32,259 nucleotides of DNA, from contig JAEDJT010000016.1 in NCBI GenBank assembly GCA_016296185.1, positions 1 through 32,259 of the forward strand, written 5' to 3'. The translations under genes were made by a program, and so were the position numbers. Below are positions 1 through 7,247 of the stretch, piece by piece (positions within the stretch are counted from its first letter, which is position 1; each line of letters opens with the position of its first letter). This stretch comes from Bacilli bacterium (GTDB taxonomy: Bacteria > Bacillota_I > Bacilli_A > RF39 > UBA660). Under the pieces are notes generated by a model. That model was given only the letters and a program-made list of their open reading frames with translations, did not search any database and was not told where the DNA came from.

Positions 1-3
1 TTT

Positions 4-258
4 TTATTTTGCTATTGCTACTATTACAAATAGAATAATAATTGCAATTACAATCATTACTATTTTTCCTATTTTAGCATCACCATTATAAGCAGTTTCT
101 TTTTTATAGAAAGCTGTATCTTTATTATGGTATTGATTTAATGATGGATTAAGCATAGCTTTCATATCTTTCATTTGACTTATTGGTATCATTCTTCCAC
201 ATTCAGGACAATGTCCTCCTTGAGATGGTAATGAGGCTCCACAGTATTTACAATTCAT
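4..258 (-). CDS. Zinc-ribbon protein with C-terminal membrane anchor
   Basis: An 84-residue protein of unknown role. It has an N-terminal zinc ribbon with two CxxC knuckles (Cys3/Cys6 and Cys17/Cys20), a polar middle, and one hydrophobic helix at about residues 62-83 ending in AIAK. The zinc ribbon should therefore sit in the cytoplasm, tail-anchored to the membrane. I chose the ATG at 256-258 over an upstream in-frame GTG (265-267) because an AAGGTG ribosome site lies 6 bases before it. That leaves a 1-base gap from the ldh stop codon, so the gene is probably cotranscribed with ldh. Small zinc-ribbon membrane proteins are common in Bacillota and rarely have known functions. Confidence 0.8.
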   Translation of the reverse strand: MNCKYCGASLPSQGGHCPECGRMIPISQMKDMKAMLNPSLNQYHNKDTAFYKKETAYNGDAKIGKIVMIVIAIIILFVIVAIAK

Positions 259-259
259 A

Positions 260-1171
260 CTATTCACCTTCTATACTATCTATAGCTTTTTTTATTACAT
301 CTATTGAATGTTGTAGTTTTTTTGCTTCTCCATCTGTTAATGGAATATGAATTTTATTTCTTACACCATCTTTATCAACTATAGCTGGTGTTGATACACA
401 TACTTTATTTTTTTCATCATATGATGATATTGTTAATATTGTTTTTTTATCTTCTAAAATTGAATTAGTAATTCTTGTTAAACATACACCTATTCCATAT
501 GCAGTTGCACCTTTTTTTTCAATTATACGATATGCTGCATTTCTAACATCTTCTTCTAATTGTTTTCTTTCATCTTCTTTTAAGAAGTTTTTAATACTAG
601 TTAATGCTATATTGGCATTACTCCATGGAATAAATTCAGAGTCTCCATGTTCACCAATTACGTATGCTTGAATATCTTTTGGACATACTTGTAGTTTATC
701 TGCAATCATGTATCTTAATCTAGCAGTATCAAGAGTTGTTCCTGTACCTAATACTTTATTTTTAGGAAGTCCAGAATATTTTAATGTTAAGTATGTCATT
801 ACATCTAATGGATTTGTTGCAACGATGAATATTCCATCAAATTTATTTTTCATTACTTCACCAACAATAGATTTAAATATTTTACTATTTTTATTTATTA
901 AATCCATTCTTGTTTCACCAACAGCTTGATTCGCTCCTGCAGCTATTACAACTATCTTTGCGTCTTTGCAATCTTTATAGTCTCCTGCTTTTACTTTAAT
1001 TGATGTTCCAGCATATATTACTGAATGGTTAAGATCCATTGCTTCGCCTTCTGCTTTATCTTTGTTAATATCAATTAAAACTAATTCATCTACGTAATCT
1101 TTTTGGTTAACTAATGAATATGCATAAGCCATACCTACATTTCCGCAACCAATTAATACTACTTTATTCAT
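260..1171 (-). CDS. ldh: L-lactate dehydrogenase
   Basis: NAD-dependent reduction of pyruvate to L-lactate in the cytosol, regenerating NAD+ in fermentation. The Rossmann motif GCGNVG (residues 8-13) is followed by Asp34 for the NAD ribose. The substrate loop GANQAVGETR carries Gln82, the residue that marks lactate rather than malate dehydrogenase, and Arg88. Asp148, Arg151 and catalytic His175 (GEHGDSE) are all present. At 303 residues it is slightly shorter than the usual 310-320, with no missing motif. The start follows an AGGTGA ribosome site and a likely extended -10 promoter at 1188-1196. With the phosphoketolase at 23674 it suggests lactate as a main fermentation product. Confidence 0.96.
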   Translation of the reverse strand: MNKVVLIGCGNVGMAYAYSLVNQKDYVDELVLIDINKDKAEGEAMDLNHSVIYAGTSIKVKAGDYKDCKDAKIVVIAAGANQAVGETRMDLINKNSKIFKSIVGEVMKNKFDGIFIVATNPLDVMTYLTLKYSGLPKNKVLGTGTTLDTARLRYMIADKLQVCPKDIQAYVIGEHGDSEFIPWSNANIALTSIKNFLKEDERKQLEEDVRNAAYRIIEKKGATAYGIGVCLTRITNSILEDKKTILTISSYDEKNKVCVSTPAIVDKDGVRNKIHIPLTDGEAKKLQHSIDVIKKAIDSIEGE

Positions 1172-1187
1172 ATTATCACCTAATTAT

Positions 1188-1196
1188 ATTGTAGCA
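1188..1196 (-). promoter_or_regulatory. Extended -10 promoter of ldh
   Basis: On the minus strand this reads TGCTACAAT, one mismatch from the extended -10 consensus TGNTATAAT. It lies 16 bases before the ldh start. No TTGACA-like -35 box is visible at 16-18 bases spacing. Confidence 0.6.
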
Positions 1197-1244
1197 TATA
1201 TGTATAGTATTTTACTTTTTTTATACAATGGTTTACACATAATT

Positions 1245-1267
1245 AAAACACTCTATTACGAGTGTTT
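1245..1267 (-). terminator. Weak terminator hairpin after trmL
   Basis: AAACACTC pairs with GAGTGTTT around a 6-base loop. The trmL stop codon (1266-1268) overlaps the stem. The following minus-strand U tract is short (TTTTAATT), so termination may be partial. Confidence 0.55.
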
Positions 1268-1799
1268 ATTCTTCGTTATATAACTCTTCAATAAAGTTAG
1301 CACCTTTATGTCCTTCATCACTAGGTTCATCTCTTAATAAATCATTATAATCTTGTTGACGTAATGCTTCATAAACCATAATAGCAACTGAATTAGATAC
1401 GTTTAATGCTCTTACTTTATCTGTCATTGGCATTCTCATACAATTATCTATGTATGGTGCTAATATTTCTCTAGGTATTCCAGTTGATTCTTTACCAAAT
1501 ACAAAATATATATTTTCATCTTTATTACTATAATCAAAAGATGTATGTGGTTTATGACCATATCTTGTTAAGTAATAGAAAGTTCCTTCATTCTTAGATA
1601 AGAAATCTTCCCAATTTTCATAAACTGTATAATCGCAGTATTGAATATAGTTAACTCCACTTCTCTTTATATATTTTTCATCTAACGAAAAACCTAATGG
1701 TTTAATTAAATGTAATTTTGTATTTGTTGCTACACATGTACGCATTATATTTCCTGTATTACCAGGTATTTCTGGTTGATATAATACAACGTTAATCAT
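1266..1799 (-). CDS. trmL: tRNA (cytidine/uridine(34)-2'-O)-methyltransferase TrmL
   Basis: SPOUT-fold methyltransferase that uses S-adenosylmethionine to 2'-O-methylate the wobble base of leucine tRNAs. Family motifs are intact: EIPGNTGNIMR (residues 10-20), the cofactor-knot segment FGKESTGIP (101-109), and LNVSNSVAI (132-140). The 177-residue length is close to the usual 150-180. I prefer the second ATG (1797-1799), 7 bases after AAGGAG, over the first (1803-1805), only 1 base from it. The gene starts just after the hairpin that ends the upstream gene and shows no obvious promoter of its own, so it may depend on read-through. Confidence 0.94.
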   Translation of the reverse strand: MINVVLYQPEIPGNTGNIMRTCVATNTKLHLIKPLGFSLDEKYIKRSGVNYIQYCDYTVYENWEDFLSKNEGTFYYLTRYGHKPHTSFDYSNKDENIYFVFGKESTGIPREILAPYIDNCMRMPMTDKVRALNVSNSVAIMVYEALRQQDYNDLLRDEPSDEGHKGANFIEELYNEE

Positions 1800-1814
1800 T
1801 TTCATTCTCCTTAC

Positions 1815-1836
1815 TAAAAAAAGACCTTCAGGTCTT
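1815..1836 (-). terminator. Intrinsic terminator between the 1835 gene and trmL
   Basis: AAGACC and GGTCTT form a 6-bp stem with a 4-base loop. On the minus strand it is followed by a run of seven U. The upstream gene's stop codon lies next to the stem. A nearly identical hairpin ends the gene at 6307. Confidence 0.8.
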
Positions 1837-2371
1837 ATTTTTTTATTCCATTAATATCTATTAACTTTTGGAAGTCGCCTGATGTAATCATATTATCATC
1901 GCTTCTTCTTGTAATGTCAACAGCATTTCCATCTTTTATATATATGATTGTTGGAACTTTTTCAACTTTAATATTTTTTAAATTTAATTTATCATTTATT
2001 TCATCAATACAATTATCGTTATCTTTAATTGATGTTACATTAACGTAATACATTTTATCAGATAAGTTATAATCGATAATTATATTTTTTAAATCTTTTT
2101 CCATATTATATACTTTTTCATCACCAGTATAACTTATTAATATAAAATAATCTGTTGGTGATTCTGCAAATACAGATGATGCTTCATCTAAATCTGTTAT
2201 TTCTTGAACAAGTTTTTGTTTTGTAAGATAAGAACTTGATACTTTATTCTCTTTAATAGCATCACGCCATGCAAATGCATACAAAGTAATTCCTATTGCT
2301 AATACTGCAATTAAAGCAGCTATAACATAATTTTTAATTGGTATAAAACGTTCATTCTTTTGTATAGACAT
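1835..2371 (-). CDS. Membrane-anchored thioredoxin-fold protein lacking CxxC
   Basis: 178 residues with a short basic N-terminus, one transmembrane helix (about 14-34) and an extracytoplasmic domain (about 45-178). The domain reads as a thioredoxin fold: a strand YFILISYTG where the active-site loop should follow, a helix, a strand MYYVNVTS, and a cis-Pro loop EKVPTIIYI (Pro140) with IKDG after it. The usual CxxC is replaced by SYTGDEKVY, and the only cysteine is Cys121. Thiol redox activity is therefore unlikely; a binding or scaffold role is possible. I chose the ATG at 2369-2371, 10 bases after AGGAAGG, over the ATG only 1 base from it. Confidence 0.75.
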   Translation of the reverse strand: MSIQKNERFIPIKNYVIAALIAVLAIGITLYAFAWRDAIKENKVSSSYLTKQKLVQEITDLDEASSVFAESPTDYFILISYTGDEKVYNMEKDLKNIIIDYNLSDKMYYVNVTSIKDNDNCIDEINDKLNLKNIKVEKVPTIIYIKDGNAVDITRRSDDNMITSGDFQKLIDINGIKK

Positions 2372-2396
2372 ATTAATCATACCTTCCTATAAGTAA

Positions 2397-2425
2397 ATTA
2401 TACTACATAATAGTATTTTATGCAA
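2397..2425 (-). promoter_or_regulatory. Likely sigma-A promoter of the 1835 gene
   Basis: On the minus strand TTGCAT (2420-2425), a 17-base spacer and TATAAT (2397-2402). The -10 is perfect and the -35 matches in the TTG core. The predicted transcript starts about 20 bases before the chosen start codon. Confidence 0.6.
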
Positions 2426-2503
2426 AAGCATTTTATTTATAATATAGGTATTTATAATTTGTACATTTATCATTGTTACATATCTTATTTATGGAGGGAT
2501 ATT

Positions 2504-2875
2504 GTGTTTTTTGATAGTATAAAATTTAATAATATGTTTAATGAAAATGATTCTTTAATAAAAGGTACTATATTTGCAAATGAGTATAAACCATATAAAA
2601 ATTATAAAGAGTCTAATATAAATGTATCAAATGATAAAGAAAATCTTCTATTAAATATATATAGATATGATTTTATGATTAATGATCTTAATTTATTTTT
2701 AGACTTACACCCTGATGATACTAATGTTTATAATCTTTTTAAAGAATACTCTAAAAGATTAAAATACTATGTTGAATTATATGAAAGTAGATATGGATCT
2801 ATAAATTTAATAGATGATAATTATAATTCTTATTTATGGTATAAGGATATGCCATTTGGAGGGTCTTATGTTTAA
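2504..2875 (+). CDS. cotJB: Fused CotJA-CotJB spore coat protein
   Basis: A 123-residue protein carrying signatures of two normally separate coat proteins. Residues about 12-32 (SLIKGTIFANEYKPY) match the CotJA pattern, in which a short hydrophobic run leads to GT-L/I-F and a final PY. Residues about 48-120 match CotJB: a helix, LFLDLHPDD, an aromatic helix, and a C-terminal W-x-PF/PW patch. In Bacillus subtilis cotJA, cotJB and cotJC are separate genes of a mother-cell operon. The GTG start at 2504 is set by GGAGGG 5 bases upstream; the frame is open further upstream but without a ribosome site. The end overlaps cotJC by 8 bases. CotJB is a firm call; the CotJA segment is short and less certain. 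Confidence 0.85.
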   Translation: MFFDSIKFNNMFNENDSLIKGTIFANEYKPYKNYKESNINVSNDKENLLLNIYRYDFMINDLNLFLDLHPDDTNVYNLFKEYSKRLKYYVELYESRYGSINLIDDNYNSYLWYKDMPFGGSYV

Positions 2876-3428
2876 GTATTTTAAAAAATTGAATTATCCT
2901 ATACATCTAAATAAAACTGATGTTAGAATGGCTAAATATATAATTTCTCAGCTTGGTGGACCCAATGGTGAACTTGGAGCTGCTTTAAGGTATTTTAGTC
3001 AAAAATATACTATGCCTGATGATATGGGAAAAGCATTATTAAATGACATCGCTTGTGAAGAATTAGGTCATGTAGAAATGATTTGTGAAATATTTAGACA
3101 ATTAACAATGAATGCTTCTTTGCAAGAAATGGAAAAGTACGGATTGGGTGATTATTATGTAGATCATGGTAAAGGAATTTATCCTCAAGATGCGTCTGGT
3201 AATCCTTTTAGTGTTTTAACTATAGCATCTTCTTCTGATGTATTAGCTTGTTTGAGTGAAGATATGGCAGCTGAACAAAAAGCTAGATCTACTTATGAAA
3301 ATTTAATTAATCTTACTGATGATCAAGATTTAATAGATATTCTTTTATTCTTAAGACAAAGAGAAATAATACATTACAATAGATTTAAAGAATTATTTTT
3401 ATACTACGAAAAAAAACTATCTAGTTGA
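2868..3428 (+). CDS. cotJC: CotJC, manganese-catalase-like spore coat protein
   Basis: 186 residues with the four-helix ferritin-like fold of manganese catalases. All five dinuclear-metal ligands expected for the family are present: Glu35 (NGELGAALRY), Glu65 and His68 (EELGHVE), Glu136 (AAEQKAR) and His169 (REIIHYNRF). A peroxide-destroying function is therefore possible, though CotJC is best known as an inner coat component. The ATG at 2868 lies inside the last codons of cotJB, with GGAGGG just before it, so the two are probably translationally coupled. The UGA stop lies inside a two-way terminator shared with the converging gene at 3417. Confidence 0.95.
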   Translation: MFKYFKKLNYPIHLNKTDVRMAKYIISQLGGPNGELGAALRYFSQKYTMPDDMGKALLNDIACEELGHVEMICEIFRQLTMNASLQEMEKYGLGDYYVDHGKGIYPQDASGNPFSVLTIASSSDVLACLSEDMAAEQKARSTYENLINLTDDQDLIDILLFLRQREIIHYNRFKELFLYYEKKLSS

Positions 3429-3436
3429 TAGTTTTT
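3411..3436. terminator. Two-way terminator encoding both convergent stop codons
   Basis: A run of A, ACTATC, a short loop, GATAGT and a run of T form a symmetric hairpin with U tracts in both directions. The cotJC stop (3426-3428) and the stop of the opposing gene (3417-3419) both fall within it, so the two coding sequences overlap tail to tail by 12 bases. Confidence 0.85.
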
Positions 3437-5225
3437 TTGTTTTTAATTCTTGTTCTATTTCGAAGATATTCTTTTCATTGTATATAGATGATGATATTAA
3501 TACTTGTAATAAACATTTTCTAATATCTAATCTTTCTTCTATAACTCTATTTAAGTTTTTTAGTACTTTTGGTCTAGATATTATTGTTTCATTTATTTTA
3601 TATGTTGATTTAGTAAATAAATAATTCTTATCTAATTCTTGAATCAATAATAGTTTGTTTTCATCATTTATTTTATTTCCTGTTATATCAATATATGTTC
3701 TATCTTCAACAGCATTTCCTAGATATTCATCAATATCTTGATCATATATAATGAATCTTCTTTCATCATATATATCTTTTTTTAGATTTCCATTATTATC
3801 TACTATAGGAATGTCTAATTGTTTATATATTAATACTCTTTTTATAGCATTTAACGGATTAGGTGTTTTACCTATTATTAATAATAATCTTTTATCCAGT
3901 TCATTTTCTAATATAATATCGTAAATATTTACCATACTTGGATTACATAGTAAGTATATATAGTAATCTTTTTCTTCTTCATTAAATTTATATTCTTTTA
4001 CAATTGATATATTATTTCTTAAATCTTTAGTATCTAATAATAATACTTGATCGTTATAGTATTTATTACTGTAATCTATTTCTGGTTGTAATTTATTTAA
4101 TATTTCATAGTTATTAATAATCTTTTTAAATGATTGATCTAATATATCTAAGTTATTATTTATTGTTGTAGTTGTTAATATCTTACTCTTTATCAACATA
4201 TTTAATTTATCTCTATGTTCATTTGATAATGTTAATAAGATATTTGTATAATTAATTGGATTAAGTTTTATTGATAATAAGAATTCAATGTTATCTATAG
4301 AGTTTTCATTCTTTTCTAATTGCTCTAATACTTCTTCATCAAATTCTTTAGGATTAATGTTGTGATCATATAAATATTTAGTTAATGGTGTTTTATTTAT
4401 TAATGAATTTGATATTTTATTCATTGTCATTTCTGTATTATATTCTATTTTTATATTATCTAATATAATAAGTAGTAATTCATTAGCTATATCTAAATCT
4501 AAATATATACACCATTCTTCAGGTATACAATCTCTCATTTCTTCTATTGATCCATCATTAATTTTACTTAGAATTAATTCTTCTATTTCTATTCTTTTTT
4601 TAGCGTTCTTTTTACGAGTATTTAATTCTTCAATATTTGAATCAATATAATTATTTAATACTTTAAATATATTATCCATATTACAATCAATATATATTTT
4701 ATCTATCATTTGTTTTTTCATCATTGGTGTTAGTTTTGGTTGTGGGTTTAAAACTAATAATGATTGGTTTTTATCAAGATTAGCTATTCTTGCTTTATAT
4801 TCTAGGAATCTATTCATTATTAAGAATACTCCTCTTATTCTGTATGCAGCAAATTCTGGTGTTAATCCTAATTTTTCAAATAGTCTTGTAGCTGTTTTTT
4901 CATCCACTACATCATTTGTTTTATCTACTAATTGTTTAAATATATCTTTTGTATTGTCATAAGTCCAACTATTGATATTATTTTTTATTTCATTAACTCT
5001 TTCTAATGTTTCTTCATAAGTAAATATATCTGTATTAGAACAATTTAAAAATGTTAAAAATATTTCATAGTTACTTAATTGTGCAAGTTTGTTTTTATCT
5101 CTTACAATGTTAATTATACTGTTTATTTTATCAAATAGTTCTTTTGGATTTTCTTCTTTAAGTACTAATTTACATTCAATAATATTATCTCTTATTAAAT
5201 TAGCTAGGTTATCGTATCTTTCCAT
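3417..5225 (-). CDS. Large unrecognised helical protein, partner of the RelE-like fusion
   Basis: 602 residues that I cannot assign to a family. There is no signal peptide, transmembrane helix or nucleotide-binding motif. The sequence is Leu/Ile/Asn/Lys/Asp-rich and looks mostly alpha-helical. Its most distinctive segment lies near residues 120-180 (TPEFAAYRIRGVFLIMNRF, then LNPQPKLTPMMKKQM). The C-terminal third alternates short strands and helices. The ATG at 5223-5225 follows AGGTGA by 5 bases; it is 1 base after the stop of the upstream 5227 gene, so the two form an operon from the promoter at 6241-6268. It is intact and has the same codon use as its neighbours. Confidence 0.8.
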   Translation of the reverse strand: MERYDNLANLIRDNIIECKLVLKEENPKELFDKINSIINIVRDKNKLAQLSNYEIFLTFLNCSNTDIFTYEETLERVNEIKNNINSWTYDNTKDIFKQLVDKTNDVVDEKTATRLFEKLGLTPEFAAYRIRGVFLIMNRFLEYKARIANLDKNQSLLVLNPQPKLTPMMKKQMIDKIYIDCNMDNIFKVLNNYIDSNIEELNTRKKNAKKRIEIEELILSKINDGSIEEMRDCIPEEWCIYLDLDIANELLLIILDNIKIEYNTEMTMNKISNSLINKTPLTKYLYDHNINPKEFDEEVLEQLEKNENSIDNIEFLLSIKLNPINYTNILLTLSNEHRDKLNMLIKSKILTTTTINNNLDILDQSFKKIINNYEILNKLQPEIDYSNKYYNDQVLLLDTKDLRNNISIVKEYKFNEEEKDYYIYLLCNPSMVNIYDIILENELDKRLLLIIGKTPNPLNAIKRVLIYKQLDIPIVDNNGNLKKDIYDERRFIIYDQDIDEYLGNAVEDRTYIDITGNKINDENKLLLIQELDKNYLFTKSTYKINETIISRPKVLKNLNRVIEERLDIRKCLLQVLISSSIYNEKNIFEIEQELKTKKLSTR

Positions 5226-5226
5226 A

Positions 5227-6216
5227 TTACTCACCTACCTTTTTATTTTTATCAATAGATTCAAATAATGTTACTATTTCTCCAACTAATAATGATTGAT
5301 TAATCATAAAGTCAGGGTTAGTTAAATTAGACATTATTTCATCTTTTATTAATAAATATCTTTGATAAGCTTCTTCATAAATTGATTCGATCTTTGTACT
5401 TTTATTTTTATCCTTGATAAATACTTTACAAATAAGAATATAGTTATTTGGTAAAACAACATACATTACTCTTAATCCATTAGGATTTTTATATTCATAT
5501 AGTTTATCGTATTTTTTAATATCTCTTAAATCTTTTGTTGTAAGGAAATATCCACTAATTACTTTATTAAAACCGTTTACAATTTCTTTATTTTCTTCTA
5601 TACATGTTAATAAATCATTATAAATATATGAAGTATTATTAATTGTTGGTAGTAATATTCTTGAATCGTAAGTATCTTCTATTTCTTCTGTTTTTTCTAC
5701 TTCATTTGTAATACTTAAACAATTAATTATATTCATATATATTTCAATATCTTTTTTTAATTGAATAATATTTTCTACGTTATTACTATAAATTAATTCT
5801 TTTATCTTTGTTTTTAATTCATTTATTCTTTTTAATATAGTTAGTTTTATAAATGGAATTTCATGTGTAGGAATAGATTCAATTATTGTATTAAAATCAT
5901 TTTCATAAAAACTAAAGAATAATAAATCTACTCTACTATCAACATCTTTATATTCTCTTTTTATGTAAGATATTTTAGATGATGTTGGTTCTTCTATTAT
6001 AATTTCATTAGAAGAAAAATCCATTTTCTTTTGTAATTCTTCATTTTTTCTTTTTATTATATTTAATCTTTCTTTATTATGTTTAACAATGTAGTTTAAT
6101 ACATCCATAATATTTTCTTTTGATAATCCATATTGTTCACTATAAATAAAGTCGATTGGGTCAGTTATGTAATCTTTTTCATCGATTAAATTATATATTT
6201 CATTTAATGAATTCAT
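5227..6216 (-). CDS. Unrecognised protein with RelE-like C-terminal region
   Basis: A 329-residue cytoplasmic protein. Residues 1-70 are helical, 95-170 look like a helical bundle, and about 190-295 resemble the RelE/ParE/HigB toxin fold. That region shows a helix pair, LRDIKKYDKLYEYKNPNG, a strand RVMYVVLP, a strand YILICKVFIKDKNKSTK, then a helix ending in QRY. This matches the family pattern of a leader strand, an Arg-x-hy-Tyr strand and a strand ending in Phe-x-Lys-Lys/Asp. Such toxins are normally about 90-110 residues and stand alone beside an antitoxin. Here the domain sits at the end of a longer protein, and no small antitoxin-like gene is adjacent. The match is by eye only. The start follows AAGGGGTG. 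Confidence 0.75.
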   Translation of the reverse strand: MNSLNEIYNLIDEKDYITDPIDFIYSEQYGLSKENIMDVLNYIVKHNKERLNIIKRKNEELQKKMDFSSNEIIIEEPTSSKISYIKREYKDVDSRVDLLFFSFYENDFNTIIESIPTHEIPFIKLTILKRINELKTKIKELIYSNNVENIIQLKKDIEIYMNIINCLSITNEVEKTEEIEDTYDSRILLPTINNTSYIYNDLLTCIEENKEIVNGFNKVISGYFLTTKDLRDIKKYDKLYEYKNPNGLRVMYVVLPNNYILICKVFIKDKNKSTKIESIYEEAYQRYLLIKDEIMSNLTNPDFMINQSLLVGEIVTLFESIDKNKKVGE

Positions 6217-6240
6217 AGTAACACCCCTTAATTGAAACTT

Positions 6241-6268
6241 ATTATATGTTTATATATGTTTTTGTCAA
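6241..6268 (-). promoter_or_regulatory. Full-consensus sigma-A promoter
   Basis: On the minus strand TTGACA (6263-6268), a 16-base spacer and TATAAT (6241-6246); both hexamers are perfect. It should drive the 5227 and 3417 genes with a leader of about 18 bases. It is the only promoter in the window with both hexamers perfect. Confidence 0.88.
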
Positions 6269-6277
6269 ATTTAGGGC

Positions 6278-6300
6278 AAAAAAAAAGACCTTTAGGTCTT
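6278..6300 (-). terminator. Intrinsic terminator of the 6307 gene
   Basis: AAGACC and GGTCTT with a 4-base loop, followed on the minus strand by at least seven U. It lies 7 bases after the stop codon and just upstream of the 6241-6268 promoter. Confidence 0.88.
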
Positions 6301-6306
6301 CTTTTA

Positions 6307-7104
6307 TTAAACTCTATAGAATTTATTATGTTTTTTAGCGATTGCTATAGCACTAATTGCAATAAATGCACCAGCAGCTAATACAGCATATGAAGCAAAA
6401 CTTCCTGTTTCAGTTGTTTTTTCATTGCTTCCAATGCTCTTTTTGTTTACTTCATCACAAGCTGGTTTTGGATCAGATCCTGAACCACCACTTACTTCAG
6501 TAACAGTAGCAGGTCCTTGATATGAGAAATGAATACAAATTTCACCACAAGCAGAATCTTCTTCTTCTTGAGCTATTTTAACTTGAACCCATCCAATATT
6601 AGTGAAACCTAAATAATCAGTTTCATGTTTAGTATTTTTCATACCAGAAACATTATCTTTAGATTCAGTAATATTTCTACCAGTTCCAACACTTATGAAA
6701 TCTACACAACCTTTTTGTCCTTTACATTTAAACTTTTTACCAGCAGCATCAGTACCAACTGAATCTGCACCATAGTTAACAAATTCACCAACTACTTTGT
6801 TAGTTCCACCAATTGAACTATATACACCTTTAGATCCACTATCTGAGTTTTCACCAACGATAACTAAATCTTTTAAAGTTGTAATTTCACCAGTAACAGC
6901 ATATACACCACCAGTAGTTACTTTAGCTAAAATATAACATTTAGTAGCTTCTGTTTTTGAAGCTGAATCTGGATCACATTCGATAGCAAATTGACTTGCT
7001 GTTCCTGCTTCGTTTGAATCTGCAGCTTGTACATTGATTGTAGCTAAACAGAATGCAGTGATTCCTAGTAATAATGCAACTAAATAAGTTTTAAATTTTT
7101 TCAT
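6307..7104 (-). CDS. Secreted protein with C-terminal sortase-type anchor
   Basis: 265 residues. An N-terminal signal peptide (MKKFK, a hydrophobic run, NVQA) is probably cleaved after residue 27. The mature part, about 28-205, is beta-rich and Gly/Thr-rich with several Cys (43, 56, 127, 133, 186, 190), which could form disulfides. A Gly/Ser/Pro linker follows, then TTETG (230-234), a hydrophobic helix (about 236-256) and a basic tail KKHNKFYRV. That is the layout of a cell-wall sorting signal with a non-LPXTG motif. The divergent neighbour is a sortase, which supports substrate status. The ATG at 7102-7104 is set by GAGAGG 8 bases upstream and by the signal peptide; the frame is open further upstream. 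The fold is unknown; a cohesin-like domain is one possibility. Confidence 0.85.
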   Translation of the reverse strand: MKKFKTYLVALLLGITAFCLATINVQAADSNEAGTASQFAIECDPDSASKTEATKCYILAKVTTGGVYAVTGEITTLKDLVIVGENSDSGSKGVYSSIGGTNKVVGEFVNYGADSVGTDAAGKKFKCKGQKGCVDFISVGTGRNITESKDNVSGMKNTKHETDYLGFTNIGWVQVKIAQEEEDSACGEICIHFSYQGPATVTEVSGGSGSDPKPACDEVNKKSIGSNEKTTETGSFASYAVLAAGAFIAISAIAIAKKHNKFYRV

Positions 7105-7146
7105 AACATTTACCTCTCTATTTCTATTTTTCCTTATTCTATAATT

Positions 7147-7155
7147 ATTATAACA
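7147..7155 (-). promoter_or_regulatory. Extended -10 promoter of the secreted protein gene
   Basis: Minus strand TGTTATAAT, a perfect extended -10, about 43 bases before the start codon at 7104. No good -35 box is visible. Confidence 0.65.
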
Positions 7156-7202
7156 TAATTTAATTTGTTGTGTTATTTTTTTTTCATAATAATTAAATTT
7201 TA

Positions 7203-7211
7203 TGTTATTAT
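7203..7211 (+). promoter_or_regulatory. Probable extended -10 promoter of the sortase gene
   Basis: TGTTATTAT, one mismatch from TGNTATAAT, about 36 bases before the sortase start. With the opposite element at 7147-7155 it makes a compact divergent promoter region. Confidence 0.5.
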
Positions 7212-7247
7212 ATATTATAGATAAGTAGAATAAAATGAGGTGAAGCA

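Noticed and set aside
708..929. Plus-strand open frame inside ldh
   Set aside because: It is a mirror frame of a well-supported enzyme gene, with no start signals.
2381..2503. Sigma-E type promoter in front of the cotJ genes
   Set aside because: I looked for a sigma-E-like pair and found only a partial -10 (CATATCTT at 2479-2486) with no convincing -35 at the right distance.
5227..6216. A classical type II toxin-antitoxin operon
   Set aside because: The RelE-like part is embedded in a longer protein and no small antitoxin-like gene adjoins it, so only the domain resemblance is claimed.
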